From positions 21,411,001 to 21,475,000 of the forward strand of contig NC_073354.2 in assembly GCF_027580225.2 (NCBI RefSeq): a DNA stretch of 64,000 bases, read 5' to 3'. The position numbers and the translations under genes were made by a program. The stretch is from Misgurnus anguillicaudatus (Eukaryota; Chordata; Actinopteri; Cypriniformes; Cobitidae). The notes under the pieces were generated by a model. That model saw nothing but the letters and a program-made list of their open reading frames with translations. It was not told the origin of the DNA and searched no databases. Positions 44,664 to 56,009 of the stretch are shown here, one piece after another. The number at the start of each line of letters is the position of its first letter. The stretch's first letter is position 1.

Positions 44664-46295
44664 CGGGCCAATCACACCAAACACGTTTTAAATGATTGAA
44701 AATGCAAGGCACACCACTGCCCTGTTTTTGGTCACTTTAACCTCTTGAAAAGCACCCCCACTCTAGCTCAAACCATGAAAATACTTTCACTAAAATGGTT
44801 GTTTTTACTAAAAGTTTTTACTAACTATAAGCATAACTATAGTATCATTAGAGAGAAGACACTTTGAGCTTCCTTTTTCAGGTTTCAACATTATTTTAAA
44901 TTAGAAATTAAAAAAGTTAGTGAGGCTGAAGTACTTTTGAATAAAACTTTTTTTTTGCATAACATCTTTTTATTACTAAAAAACGTAATGATAAATATGT
45001 GTTTGAAAACTTAGAAATGCAATGATCCCAAAGCCACAAGTCTAAAGAAGTTATGTTTCACGTTTCAGGTCAATAGGCCCAAAAATGAGGTTTTTGCAAG
45101 GGTTTTTGTAAGACTAGTGCCTTTTTAAGTGCCAGTCAGCCCCAAAATAAAAGTCTTTTGTTTACATGCATACACGTTCGTTCTTATTGTTATTTATCCT
45201 TATTAGCTTATAAAATGCAGTTTCTACACCAGGAAATAAAACGTCACACAAAGATCATTGGATTCGTTATCTAAAAGGCTACATGTTCTGTCTATCATTA
45301 TTTTCCATTATTGGAGGAACGAGCGAGTCAGATGACGTCACGCCTACTTTTAGAAACAACGTTTGTCCGCGGGTTTATGTGTTACGACGCAAATAGTCAG
45401 CAGATTGTATATTACATTTTATTACAAGATGTTCATGTGAAATCTGATGTAAACAACAAACTATATATATCTATATTTCATGGATTATACACATTTGTGG
45501 ACAAAAAAGGTCATTGGATGTATTTAATTAGACGGTTTTCATGAATTATTCACACATCTGAAACAGACTGGATTCGACTTGCAATCATTATATCAACATA
45601 AAGGTAGGAAGTCACGTTCATATTTTGCATGTTGTCATCTGGACTTCTGTCACAAAATACTACATTTATGATGCTAGAGCATCTGTATCTCAAAACAGAG
45701 ACCATACACTGATGCTAAACCCGTAGACCTTTTAAAAGATGTAAAGTAATGTTAATATTATATTAATGTTTGTAGACAGTAGGGTATATAAATATTGTTA
45801 GACCGTTAAAAAAAACTGACGCCATCCCGCACACGAACTAGTGCGCATCGAGAGGTTAAAAAAGAGCAGTGCGGCGCAGATTTTTATATTGCTAGGCAAC
45901 TACCATGGCAGCTGTCCTGTCAATCAAATATTGAAGCGTTTTTGCTGTTAATTGTCATATGAGCAGAAACTTTAAAAAGATGACGCTTGTTCTGACTTTG
46001 ATCGAGGGTGAGAGGTGCACAAGAGAGAGTGAGTGCAGTCTGTTTGTTGCAAGCAACTATAACTTCGTCACGAAAACGGAAGGCCCGCCTCTCCCCTCAT
46101 TCGATTGGACAAGGGAAAACGCAAATGACATTGGGCGCTTTTCTGCTCTGAGCGCTCCTTCAAAAACGCATGGTGCGGCAAAAAACGCAAAGCATTCGGC
46201 GCGCACAAACAGTGCGCATAACGCTCACTGCCCATAGAAAATCATTAAAAAAGGCGCCACCAACTACCATAAACGTGTTTGGTGTGATCGGCCCC
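44664..46295. mobile_element. Harbinger-like element, second copy, split by a TTAA element
   Basis: Left CGGGCCAATCACACCAAAC, right GTTTGGTGTGATCGGCCCC. TAA lies at 44661-44663 and 46296-46298. Left and right parts match the copy at 1118-1654 in order. A 1.1-kb element interrupts it at 44737-45859, precisely where copy 1 reads through TTTTTTTAAAAAAAGAGCAG. Confidence 0.8.
44737..45859. mobile_element. TTAA element inserted in a Harbinger-like element
   Basis: TTAA at 44737-44740 and 45856-45859. Left TTAACCTCTTGAAAAGCACC and right GTGCGCATCGAGAGGTTAA share TTAACCTCT/AGAGGTTAA termini. About 1.1 kb. A 77-codon frame at 45311-45544 has no recognisable motif. A piggyBac-like element is the likely class. 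Confidence 0.75.
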
Positions 46296-46327
46296 TAAGT
46301 GATATGAATGGATGGGTCTTTCCTAAT

Positions 46328-46570
46328 ATCCACATTTATCCCACGGGTGTTGAATGCTTTTATTTCTGATTGGTTGAGAAATGTTCCATGTTCCACACCT
46401 AACCTTTAAAATGTCTTAACCCTGATAACCGTGGTATAAGCCGAATAATTGACAGCCCTTTGAATTATTCGAAAAATAATGCACACCAGCGGTGTAACCG
46501 GCATAACCACCTAGGGTGTGCATTATTTTCTTATAATTCAATGGCCCGTCGTCAACTATTCCTTACTTAA
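46328..46570 (+). repeat. Interspersed repeat, other copy at 2475-2640
   Basis: Contains GGTGTTGAATGCTTTTATTT, GAGAAATGTTCCATG, AACCTTTAAAATGTCTTAA and, at the end, CAATGGCCCGTCGTCAACTA. An inner inverted pair joins AATAATGCACACC (about 46476) and GGTGTGCATTATTTTC (about 46515). Confidence 0.65.
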
Positions 46571-48165
46571 TGAATATCTGGCACTTTCAAGCAGTGTAAA
46601 ACTTTTTATACAGAAATGTTTCATCCGAAACATATCTTGAACTTTGCTAGCCCTTAGCCAAAGTTTCTGAAATTAAACAAACCATCTGTGGTATTGTCAG
46701 CTGGGAACACACATTATTGTGGTGTAAGAGCATTGCAAGCATCTGAATGTTTTTCCACATTAGACAGTAAATATGACCTGTTATTTATGCAAGTTTGCTG
46801 TCAGGTCATTAAAAACAAATCATGTTTATATGCTTGCATTTGAGTCACAGAAACATAGTAATAACAAATCTGGAATGTAACATGTTTTTATATTGGCTGC
46901 AAATATCATACTGTACAGTAGGTAGAATGGCTTGTAACCTAAAGCTCATTTGTAAGAAATATATTGCTCCAGAGGACTGGAAATCTATTTTAAATGGGCT
47001 TGAAAACCTCTAAGAAGGACACACCTCCCAGACTTCAGCACAACCAGGCAGATCTTTCACTCTTCACATTTTGCACAAGTGCTACATTAACTGCCAAACT
47101 CTGGTTAATGCAAAGTTTATCAGTGAGAAACAATAACCCTAAATTGTAAAACTGAAAGAGTAGTTCATTAAGCTTCTCGGGTTCCCATGCATGGGTAATG
47201 TCCAATCAATCAGAATCACTCATTGAGTCTGTGGAGTTTTGGCCCACAGACGTAGTTTAGTGCATTTTAAGGTCTAATCTGTCATTATGGGCCGCAAGAA
47301 CAATGGTGAAACAAGCCGTGCCCCACTAAATGTCTCCCCTGTGTGTTTGACTGCAATAGCAGAACAGCACGACAGCTAACCATCAGAGAACACGCCACGG
47401 GTCTCAAATCACTCCCCAACATTGTTGTGGCCATGAATGCATCTCTCACACAATACTGTTATATTGCGGTAAAGAGGAAAGCCTGGGGAACAAACAAGAA
47501 AAGTCCACGATGCCGCTGAACCCAGCGTGAACTCCGCAGAGCTTCACGGGACACATAAACAACTCGGCTTGCCATCCTAAAGCTTGTGACATGTGGCTAA
47601 CATGCTTGTGTAAACAAAGACTTACTGCTCTTGCTCACTTATTACAGCCATCCATCGCTCGAATCGTTGTTTACATTGTTTCAGCGTTGAGAAAGTTCGG
47701 TGACAGCAAGCTCTTAAAATCGAAATTCGCCCACTCACAGGTCGTGACCTCAGCATTGACGGATTTGCGCAATCAGCGGATCAGAAAATCTGTCGGCAAA
47801 AGCCGAAGTTGAACACATTGCACACTTAAACGGAAAACTCGCAGCCCCCAGAGAAACACTTCACTGTGCTTAGACACTAAAGCCATTGAAGCAGTTAGGG
47901 AAACGTGTAATGAGTCAGCAGTAGATCAGAGTTGCATCTCACAGCGAAAGCCCTTTGATCCCTGTGCTGGATTCTGTTACTTATGTGTCTATATTCATCA
48001 GCAGCACAAATCCACCTAAGCAACTGTTTGCATTTATTTATTTACATGCTCTCATGATCGTACATTTTTTTTCTAGAACAGAAATAGTTGGAGGATATTT
48101 ACTGTATAGGGCTTTTGTATATTTTGTGTTTTTTATCATTTTTCAGGCTACGTTTAAATAATTCT
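46571..48165. other. Unique non-coding DNA, possible conserved element
   Basis: 47280-47830 is GC-balanced, repeat-free and complex; the segment with GATTTGCGCAATCAGCGGAT at 47760-47780 has an ordered look. A 73-codon frame at 47591-47812 lacks domain signals. No gene is supported. Confidence 0.4.
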
Positions 48166-48167
48166 TA

Positions 48168-48370
48168 TTTAAAAGTGCCGTAGAACTGAAAACGTGTCGG
48201 TTACTATGAGAACCGGGAAAGAGACCGATTGGAAGACCTCATAGCGTCAACTTCTGACGCAATGTCGAGAGAACGTTCTCGAAAGGAAACGTCTCAGTTA
48301 CTACCGTAACCTTGGTTCGCTGAAAAACGGAAACAAGACATTGCGTCAGAAACTGACGCTATGGCTAACG
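48168..48370. repeat. Inverted repeat of the GTTACTACCGTAACC type
   Basis: CATAGCGTCAACTTCTGACG at 48240-48259 pairs with CGTCAGAAACTGACGCTATG at 48344-48363. Between lie ACGTCTCAGTTACTACCGTA and GGTTCGCTGAAAAACGG, a sequence style common as a fish repeat. Confidence 0.65.
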
Positions 48371-48475
48371 CAAAAGTTCAACTTTGATGTTACAGTTACG
48401 TTTTGCAGGTCTACAATGAAAAAACACAAACTTACCACTCATAAATGTCCATTTAATGAAGCCACCACTGTAAAA

Positions 48476-48661
48476 AATGTCTGTAGAAATGACAGTATTA
48501 CTGGCAACTAGCTGACAGTAAGTTACTGTAGATTTTACATTGATGTTATTTACTGTCAACAGTTTGTTCAAAGTTACATAAACATGAAACATTTTCAGTC
48601 TTTATCTTCTACAGTAAGTTACTGGCAACCAGCTGCATAATTACAGCATTTTTTTACAGTG
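48476..48661. mobile_element. MITE with CACTGTAAAAAATG ends
   Basis: 186 bp, left CACTGTAAAAAATGTCTG, right GCATTTTTTTACAGTG, with TTACTGGCAAC repeated in both halves (48497 and 48620). Same terminus type as 22345-22885. Confidence 0.75.
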
Positions 48662-48689
48662 TACGTTTAAAGAACAATGTAACATATTG

Positions 48690-49434
48690 TATCAATGCAT
48701 TCTTTTAGCCTGTGTTTCCCCATGCTGCCTTGCGTGCAAATTTATTCACGCTGCAAGTCTAGCATGGAAACCATGGACCAATTTTTCCCCTGAAATAGGG
48801 AACCAATCACAGAACGGGGAGGGGGCAGAAAGACGATGACAATGTCTATGCGACACACCGAAGCTGTTTTGTTTATCCAACACGGCAGCAGAGGCAAAGT
48901 TACTTTTCAATCCAGACTTAGATAGTGTTCGAAATAGTTTTGAACGCAAGTTTATTTTAAAGAACAACTTTTGGCGTTAAACAATTTCATATCCAAGAAG
49001 GATGTTTGGATATGGGAAGACATGACAGCCACAGAGTTTTATAGGACCAACCTGCTAGGCATTGTCGTTGATGAAGTCCATTTAACTTATAAATGGTAAG
49101 TGGTATTTATTAATATCATATTGTCATTATGCCTGTAGTCTACCTATACTGTGGTTGTCACAGTGCCACTAAATTGTGTTGCTTTTCAATATAAATATAC
49201 AGCTACCGGTTTAGTTGCATAGCTTTCAGTGTGCACACGTACCGATAAAAGTTGTTGACGCTTGAATTTATGTCGCTCTGCATACGTCATCTGGTATAAT
49301 TGAAACGATTGGCTAAGAGCTACCTACAGACACATTTGATAGACATTCGTAACGCCCAATAAACGGCTCTGGGCATTCTTAACCACGCCTCAAATACGAG
49401 AAAATGAGCATGTGGTTCCCACGTCTTATTCTCT
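48690..49434 (+). mobile_element. Helicase-bearing element remnant
   Basis: The GC-balanced zone around the helicase remnant. The downstream segment TCGCTCTGCATACGTCATCT at 49272-49291 closely resembles TTGCTCTGCATACGTCATCT at 14900-14919, downstream of the other helicase remnant, which ties the two elements together. Ends are not defined. Confidence 0.45.
48959..49096 (+). pseudogene. Broken RecQ-like DNA helicase with internal deletion
   Basis: A continuous frame reads KEQLLALNNFISKKDVW, then MTATEFYRTNLLGIVVDE and VHLTYKW, ending at a plausible donor (TG followed by GTAAG, 49096). In RecQ-like helicases the N-F-I-S-K-K-D-V segment precedes Walker A, and D-E-V-H is the Walker B (DExH) box. 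Here Walker A and everything up to the DEVH region are missing: the frame passes from KKDVW straight into the region before DEVH, so about 70 residues are deleted or an exon junction was collapsed. No full-length gene remains. Confidence 0.65.
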
Positions 49435-49672
49435 TTAAAGCTGCAGTTCAACTTTTGCTTCTATATCGGCATATATGTTTGCAAAATAAAATTGCAGGTT
49501 ACCTTGCTGTATGAACTTAAATTTACATGGGTTGTCAAATTATCAATCATTTATATTACGCTATGATTATGAGTCAGAGTAAGGTGACAGTTTTGAACAC
49601 TGACTTTTGTGTTCTTGCTTAATAACTGATTTTTGTTTATTTTGAAAAAAAAAATACAAATTACAGCTTTAA
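49435..49672. mobile_element. TTAA-flanked MITE (TTAAAGCTGCAGTT)
   Basis: 238 bp with TTAA at both ends (49435-49438 and 49669-49672). Left TTAAAGCTGCAGTT, right AATTACAGCTTTAA. Non-coding. Confidence 0.65.
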
Positions 49673-50108
49673 TAAAAATGTATTTTTAAATAGATTACAT
49701 TTTTGTCAAGTGTGTTTTTCATTCTGTTCAAGTTGTTTTCAAAATGCATGCGTTTAGTTCTAGAGTCTTACCAAGTTAATCAGATTAAAAGGTACTTTGT
49801 GTCTGTTCCAGCGTGGTGGAGCATGTCACTTGGCTACAACAGAGTCCTATCATCTTCTTCTGTAGTCCAGGATTACAGCGGTGGGATTAAGCACAACCCA
49901 TCCACAGAAATGTGCGACCATTAAGTGGAATTGGATTACAAACACAATAACATTTGCCTGACTTCAGGTATCTTAAAGATCTGTTGGTGCACAGCGAAGG
50001 GCAAGTTTGATAGGGGTATCAGATTAATTCACTTCATTGGCTTTAGAAAGGAAGTAAACAGGATTACAGCTTCAGGTAAACTACTAGCACTATGGTTAAA
50101 ATCCAATT
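49673..50108. other. Non-coding, unrecognised
   Basis: Frames at 49703-49924 and 49925-50116 are short and without domains. No repeat ends were seen. Confidence 0.35.
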
Positions 50109-50142
50109 GTTTTTAGTCTCTGTCAACATAGAGACTAAAAAC
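50109..50142. repeat. Perfect 13-bp hairpin
   Basis: GTTTTTAGTCTCT, an 8-base loop, then AGAGACTAAAAAC. Perfect stem. Confidence 0.85.
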
Positions 50143-50159
50143 AACATATGATCTTGCAG

Positions 50160-50616
50160 ATCATTCTATCTCTGAAGACGAAGCACTGCCGCATGGGCGG
50201 AGTGATCTGCTCGCAGCACACGAGAAGCCCCTGGTGAGGAGCAGAGAGTTCGGTCAGAGTTGTGCAAATCACTCCGCCCATGCGGCAGTGCTTCGTCTTC
50301 AGAGAATATAGTTCTCAGTATGTATACTGTTAAAAGATCGCTATGTCTCATATCACCTTGTTATATGTACACGGTTTGACTATACAAATCACAACACATA
50401 AATAGGAAAATGATCGCGTTATTTTGTCACTTATTGGGAGCAGTATACTAGCTGGAGCCATGCATTTCCAGTCTTTGTGCTAAGCTAAGCTAGCGGGGGC
50501 TGCGTCAGACAGAGTTACAGCACGCACGGAGATGAGAGAGGTATGTATGGACTTATCTAACTCTGGGGGATACGGTGAATAAGCTAAATTCCCAAAATGT
50601 GGGCGTGTTCCTTTAA
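50160..50616. mobile_element. Repeat with 37-bp perfect inverted arms, ending at TTAA
   Basis: Arms 50169-50205 and 50270-50306 are exact reverse complements (outer part TCTCTGAAGACGAAGCAC), separated by 64 bp. The right portion (GCACGCACGGAGATGAGAG, CCAAAATGTGGGCGTG) runs to GTTCCTTTAAG at 50607-50617, a TTAA-type end. The left terminus is uncertain. Confidence 0.65.
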
Positions 50617-51291
50617 GAAACAGAGAAAACTAAGTTATAAGATCTGGTTGGTTATACAGTATTTAGGTCTATCTGTGGTGTGATACCCTCATCATAGGGT
50701 TATGTCTTATTGAACTCAGGTGGAAACAGATGTAATATAATTGACTAACTTTAAGTTTTTCCTCAAACGGATACAGCTGCATGCCAGGCTCGGCATGCAC
50801 ATGCACACTGTCAGACTGAGTTACGTCCAAAACTTTAAAAGACTTTTCTATTGTAAAATAAGCACCTGGTTTCCATCCATTGCTTAGAAAAACTTTCAAT
50901 GGAGTAAAAAGGAACCAATAAGCTCTATAGAGGCTGGGAATAAATCAAGGCTACATGTCCCAAGTGGCATAATATATGTCTTCCAAATTCTAACCATTTT
51001 AAATATACAGCTTTAAATGACCGAATAGAAAAAGTACTGTAGTTATTTTTCTATGAATCAATATGATTAATGAATTTTGCGACTGAGATTTAATTTAAAA
51101 TAAAATTATAATAGTGGCGTTTTAGATGGAAAGTTCACAATAGTTTCTTCACATCTTTTTGACAACATTAAGTTGAAGTAAGTGAATCATGACAGAATTT
51201 TATTTTTTGGATAAACTAACACTTTATAAACTTGGAGTAAAGACACTTATAGAACACTGAAAATAAAACTTAATTGTAAATAAAGAAACTG
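50617..51291. other. AT-rich non-coding, unrecognised
   Basis: No mobile ends, RNA or coding signals were identified. Confidence 0.4.
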
Positions 51292-51322
51292 GGTAACACT
51301 TTACTTGAAGGGGTGTTCATAA

Positions 51323-51657
51323 AGGGGGTCGCACACTGGACGTGCAGCTCAGGCCGTGCCCGTTTAAAAAAATCGAACACATTGCCGACAAGTGGTGCCT
51401 GTCCGGGCCACCCAACTACGACTCAGGAAGTTGCTCAAATCCCTGTCGCGCCACAAAGCGCCACTCACATAGTTTAACATTAAATAACATCATATTTGTC
51501 CCAAATGAATAACGATTAACATTGGCTGCTAACGTATGTTTTGCATTTTGAAGTAGACGCTTCTACTTCTGATCTGATGCTATTTAATATGCACTTCCGG
51601 TTTACGATACCTCTGAGTTGTCCTAGACGTGACTCGACGTCCGGTGTGCAACCCCCT
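51323..51657. mobile_element. Nested MITE (AGGGGGTCGCACACTGGACG)
   Basis: 335 bp, left AGGGGGTCGCACACTGGACG, right CGTCCGGTGTGCAACCCCCT, inverted with few mismatches. Interior non-coding. Confidence 0.8.
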
Positions 51658-52429
51658 AAAGACTGACATGACACCTTCATAATCATGACATGTGTCATGA
51701 ACATGAAGGAGATTTTATGCACGTTCATCATCTATGACATCATCTAGTGTCATTGGTTCCTTTATGTCATTTTAAATGCAAAGATAGCATTGTTTGAGAT
51801 GTCTTTGTTATGACAACTTGACATTAACCAATACATCATAACTTGTCATGACAACATACCTGACCACTTTTACCAGTGATGGAAATTGAATTTGTCATTA
51901 AAATGCCATTAAGTGTTAATACTATATGTTTTATAGCAGCATAATGAATATGTTTCTTGACCTCAACTACAGTGGTACAAATATAATTTGTCATTAAAAT
52001 GTAATTAAGTGTTAATACTCTGTCAATTTGTTAATATGTCTAAGTTTTATAACAGCGTCATGAATATTCTTCAGTTCATAAGTTTCCTTCAGCTGTTAGA
52101 GAAATAAAATCAATTTATTCAATAATAATATCATTAATTAAAATGTATAAAATTATATTTTATTGCATTAAGAGACCGATTCACATAAAATGAAAAGAAA
52201 TTTGGTACATATTTCTGCAAAAACAGTTAATTACATTAAATGAATGAATTAATACATTTATTAAATATTTTGTTTTATTCTATGTAAGAAAATTTCAGAA
52301 CCCTCTGTGTGTTAAGTTCTGTTAGTTGTCAGTTTTATTATGTATTGTGCACAAAAAAAGTTAAGTATAATCTTTTGACATGTCTGTTGCATTTTGTAAC
52401 ATAGTATTAACACTTATTGGTTAATACTT

Positions 52430-52752
52430 TTAAAGCAACACTAAATAGTTTTTGCTCTTTGCTCTCCCTACAGGTTAGAAGCATAATTGTCCATTACCAC
52501 TGTCGTAAATACTGCAGTATGGCTGGCTCTGATTGGATTGTAGGTCTGCCGTAAAGCAAGTTTTTGTAGTTTTCACTCGAACTACAGGACCGCGACCCGA
52601 TGGTTGAAAACTTCTTTAGTGCGGTTTTGGCCGATAGAGGGCTGCAAAGTGAATGTGAAAGTGCCGTTCACCCTGTTTCGAGTGGATGAACGACTGAAAC
52701 TTTTTTGGAAACGTTATTTTAAGGTAAAAAAAACTCTTTGGTGTTGCTTTAA
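52430..52752. mobile_element. Nested TTAA MITE (TTAAAGCAACACTAAA)
   Basis: 323 bp. TTAA at 52430-52433 and 52749-52752. Left TTAAAGCAACACTAAATAG, right CTCTTTGGTGTTGCTTTAA. Interior GC-balanced with CGACCCGATGGTTGAAAAC; no gene. Confidence 0.8.
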
Positions 52753-52865
52753 GGATAAGTAAGGATAAGTTCAATTTGTTCCACTGTAGTTGAGGTCAAG
52801 AAAAATATTCATGATCCTGTTATAAAATTATTTGACATTTGAATGACAGTTTAATGTAATATTTA

Positions 52866-53015
52866 AGCAATATCGCTCGAGTAGGAGTGTGATATAGCTC
52901 TATATCATCACGGCTGTGATTAGGCCAGAGGCACGAGGCCGCAGGCCGAGTGCCGGAGGCAATCACAGCCGTGATGATATAGAGCTATATCACACGACTC
53001 CGAGAGCGATATTGC
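52866..53015. repeat. Near-perfect palindrome with 56-bp arms
   Basis: The arm at 52866-52921 and the arm at 52960-53015 are reverse complements with only a few differences (core GATATAGCTCTATATCATCA). The 38-bp loop is GC-rich (GAGGCCGCAGGCCGAG). Each arm also holds a smaller dyad, ATATAGCTCTATAT. It abuts the element at 53018. Confidence 0.85.
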
Positions 53016-53017
53016 TT

Positions 53018-54233
53018 TTATACAACAGTTCGACGGCACACGTTTGAAAAACGAAAACTAGAAAACAACAACGGAGTTATTTTAAAAGCCTCTTTGTTTG
53101 AGAACTACTTCTTCCGCCACGGATTTGAGGGCGGCCAGAATGACAGGTAAAACTTTCGGCTGCTTTGAAGCTCATAACAACTCAATGGACGGAAAAGCCG
53201 TTTCTTTATATTACCGTTTCTTGGTCACAAAGTGTAGTTTTAAGATTAGTTCAGTCGAGAATGTATCTGTATTATATTTAAATCTGCAGTAGATTAGTAA
53301 AGATAGCGCCTGTTTGAACGTTTGCTTAGTGAGATTCGGTACGAATGAGAACCAAAGCATGAGCGGACGTCAGTGTTCACTCGCCCCGCTGACCACCGCC
53401 CTCTCTGGGCTACATCTCTGAAAGGGATTCCCCGGCTCTTATGTTGGCCTTGTTTGTTTATGATCGTCAAAATGAGATCAAATCAGCAGTATTTGGTGTC
53501 ATGATCAAACTAGTACTTGTTTTTTTATTCATATTTAGTGTATTTTGTGTTTGTTATTGTTTTGGCGCGAGGTAAAAGTTAATAAAACTATACTTGTGTA
53601 ACGTTACTATTGCTTTCTCATTTATTCTTAACGCGATACGAGCACTCGATTATTATTATTAAACTTTGTTCTTGTCAGTACTATACAAAACGGTTTTTTA
53701 TAAGTGTCAGAGATATGTTTTTGCATGCTGCTTATAAATATACCAGTGGCGATATCTCATAACATGTTTTAATAGTCACGTCACGATACAGTAAATGATC
53801 AATGTCCACATTTAAAAGCTGCGGGGCTTACCTGCAGTTCCACGGTGTTTTCGCGTTCTGATAAAAGATATAGCTCCAGAAAAAAACGAGTGTTAAATCC
53901 AAATCCAAGTGTTAATCGTCCACACGATGTGACAAGACATTTCTCCCATTAACTTTAACGTAACATACAAGAGCGCTGATCTTTGAAGGAATAATAACTT
54001 CCGATTGGGGATTCACAGACTGATTTATGAGCTAGTAAACTAATGAGACGCACGGAGAGTGATTCAAACAGCGCGTCTGTGTTTTTCCATTCAGAGATGA
54101 GCCTGCTTAGGACCTCCATTCACTAGGTGGCGGAATAATACGAAAGGTGAAGCGGTTACAGTGCCGTTATCAGTACAATATCGTATAGCTCTTAGCCAAT
54201 CAGATTCGAGAACCAGAAAGAACTGTTGTATAA
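53018..54233. mobile_element. Element with TTATACAACAGTTC ends
   Basis: Left TTATACAACAGTTC, right GAACTGTTGTATAA, perfect 14-bp inverted repeats, 1.2 kb. The right subterminal CTTAGCCAATCAGATTCGAG is a motif I recall from a common cyprinid family. A possible exon-like open stretch ends with a donor at 53148. A CTCF-like TTCACTAGGTGGCGG is at 54119-54133. Together with the palindrome at 52866 this may be a single element. Confidence 0.65.
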
Positions 54234-54507
54234 TAACCCATAAAACTAGGTAGTTTCTTAAGTTTGATAATTATTCTGCTATGTCATGTTTATGACAGAT
54301 TTATTACAAGTTATGCTGTATTGGTTTGTCAAGTGTCATATCAAAGACATCTTAAACAATGTAATCTTTGCATTAAAAATTACATAATTGAACAAATCAC
54401 ACTTAATGACAGTTATCATGAACGTTCATAAATCTCCTATGTTCATGACACGTGGCATGTCATGATTATGAAGCTCATATGCACACCCCTTGAAGTAAAG
54501 TGTTACC

Positions 54508-56009
54508 GTACTGTAGCGGCTGCAGAGTTTCCTGTAATTCCCTATTGTTTGTTTTAAAAACATTACTTTACAATTTACATTTTTGCATGAACTTGCAGTG
54601 AATTATTATATCTGTCATCATCAAATAATTATGTTTACACTTTTCCAAACAAGCCTAAGCCTCTAGTTCAGCTTTTTCATTATCCACTTCAATAAATTCT
54701 GCAACCTCATGTGCATGAGACATCAGCATGTTTCACAGCTGAAGCAACTTGTGTTCACACTTGAATACCTCGATTATAAGTCCCCGAACTGTTTTACATC
54801 TTGGCAGCCGTGTGCTGTATTTACGATAAAATAGTGGAAAAATAAACGTACCACCTCATGGCTGTCATCACCATCAACAGTCAAAGGCCAGAAAGCTGGC
54901 ACAGTACTACAAACGCACAAGGACACACGTAAGAAACAAAGTTGTCACACAACTGCTTATTATGTTTTTCCAAACCATATGGGCCTTCCATCAGAAACTT
55001 GATCTCGATTTACTGACATACAAAATAGGCTTTTCAATGGAACCTACTTGCTTTATGCATTAAACATGGCAAACTAATGGACCAGCAGTTTAGACACTGT
55101 GATATCCTGGATTATTTTTCTTCCATTAATGTTTTATTGGAGCTGGTGATACACGACGGCAGTGAGAGTAGAAAACAGTGTTGTAATTGTGTTACCTGCT
55201 GTGTGTCTATGTGCTCCATTTACATAAATAAGCAGAACTGCTCGGTATTTTTAAACCATCTTTTCTCTAGCAGCTGTAAATGTTTACTATAAAATACATA
55301 ATATTTTAATCACACCGGTTAACAAGTTCTTCATATACTTTGAAACAATGCCAATTGAGATCAATAATTCAATTTTGCATTCACTTAAAGGGTTATTTAC
55401 CCACCCTATCTGAAAACAGCTCTGGACTGCACCTGGTCCCTCTCCACAGTCTCAATAATGCCAGTTTGCCATTGTCTTTCCATTCCATTTGGCCTGTCTT
55501 TCTACAATGCACCTGCATAGTACAGATGGAAACAAACAGAGGCGCTGGGTGGCCCTTTCTGCACAGAACCATTTCATAAACATCTCTCATCTGGGCACTG
55601 TGGCAACAGGCAGATTAATCTATTTGTAAAGAGAAATGTGTGACAGACGCGCACATGCAAATAATGAATGGATTTGATTGAAACGTTTGGGGGAAAAACA
55701 AAGCATAATCATCGCACTGAAAGATCTTGCCAAAAATAATAACAGTATGGAGTGAAGTAGCTTTGTTGCAAAATATAGCCTACTGCCTGCATAGTCAGCT
55801 TGCCTTCAAAGGCAACACGCTAACTGTCACTGAGGCTATAGGCTGCACCTCTGCATACTACAGAATAGCCTTTTGCATTGGAGACTTGAGTCATGTTTGT
55901 TTTCTTTAGAGTTTGATGATAGCATGTTACTAAGCTAATAGTGATAAAAACATGATTTTTTAAGTTTTTCCACTTACTTATTGTAGTGCATTCTGGGTTT
56001 GCCCCCACC
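54508..56009. other. Unique island, possible conserved elements
   Basis: Repeat-free by eye. 55060-55280 and 55390-55720 are complex and GC-balanced. Frames are short; those at 55340-55590 overlap on both strands, as expected by chance. No gene is supported. Confidence 0.4.

Larger units (their letters stand above)
51292..54507. mobile_element. 3.2-kb element with GGTAACACTTTACTT ends, several insertions
   Basis: Left GGTAACACTTTACTTGAAGG and right CCTTGAAGTAAAGTGTTACC are inverted with one mismatch. Pairing continues inward (TCATGACATGTGTCATGAAC about 51684 with GTTCATGACACGTGGCATG about 54440). The real element is a short palindromic one; its length comes from inserts at 51323-51657, 52430-52752 and 52866-54233. 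No transposase was seen. Confidence 0.75.

Noticed and set aside
45959..46237. 92-codon frame
   Set aside because: Lies in the second copy of the same Harbinger-like element; the copy at 1118-1654 does not preserve the frame.
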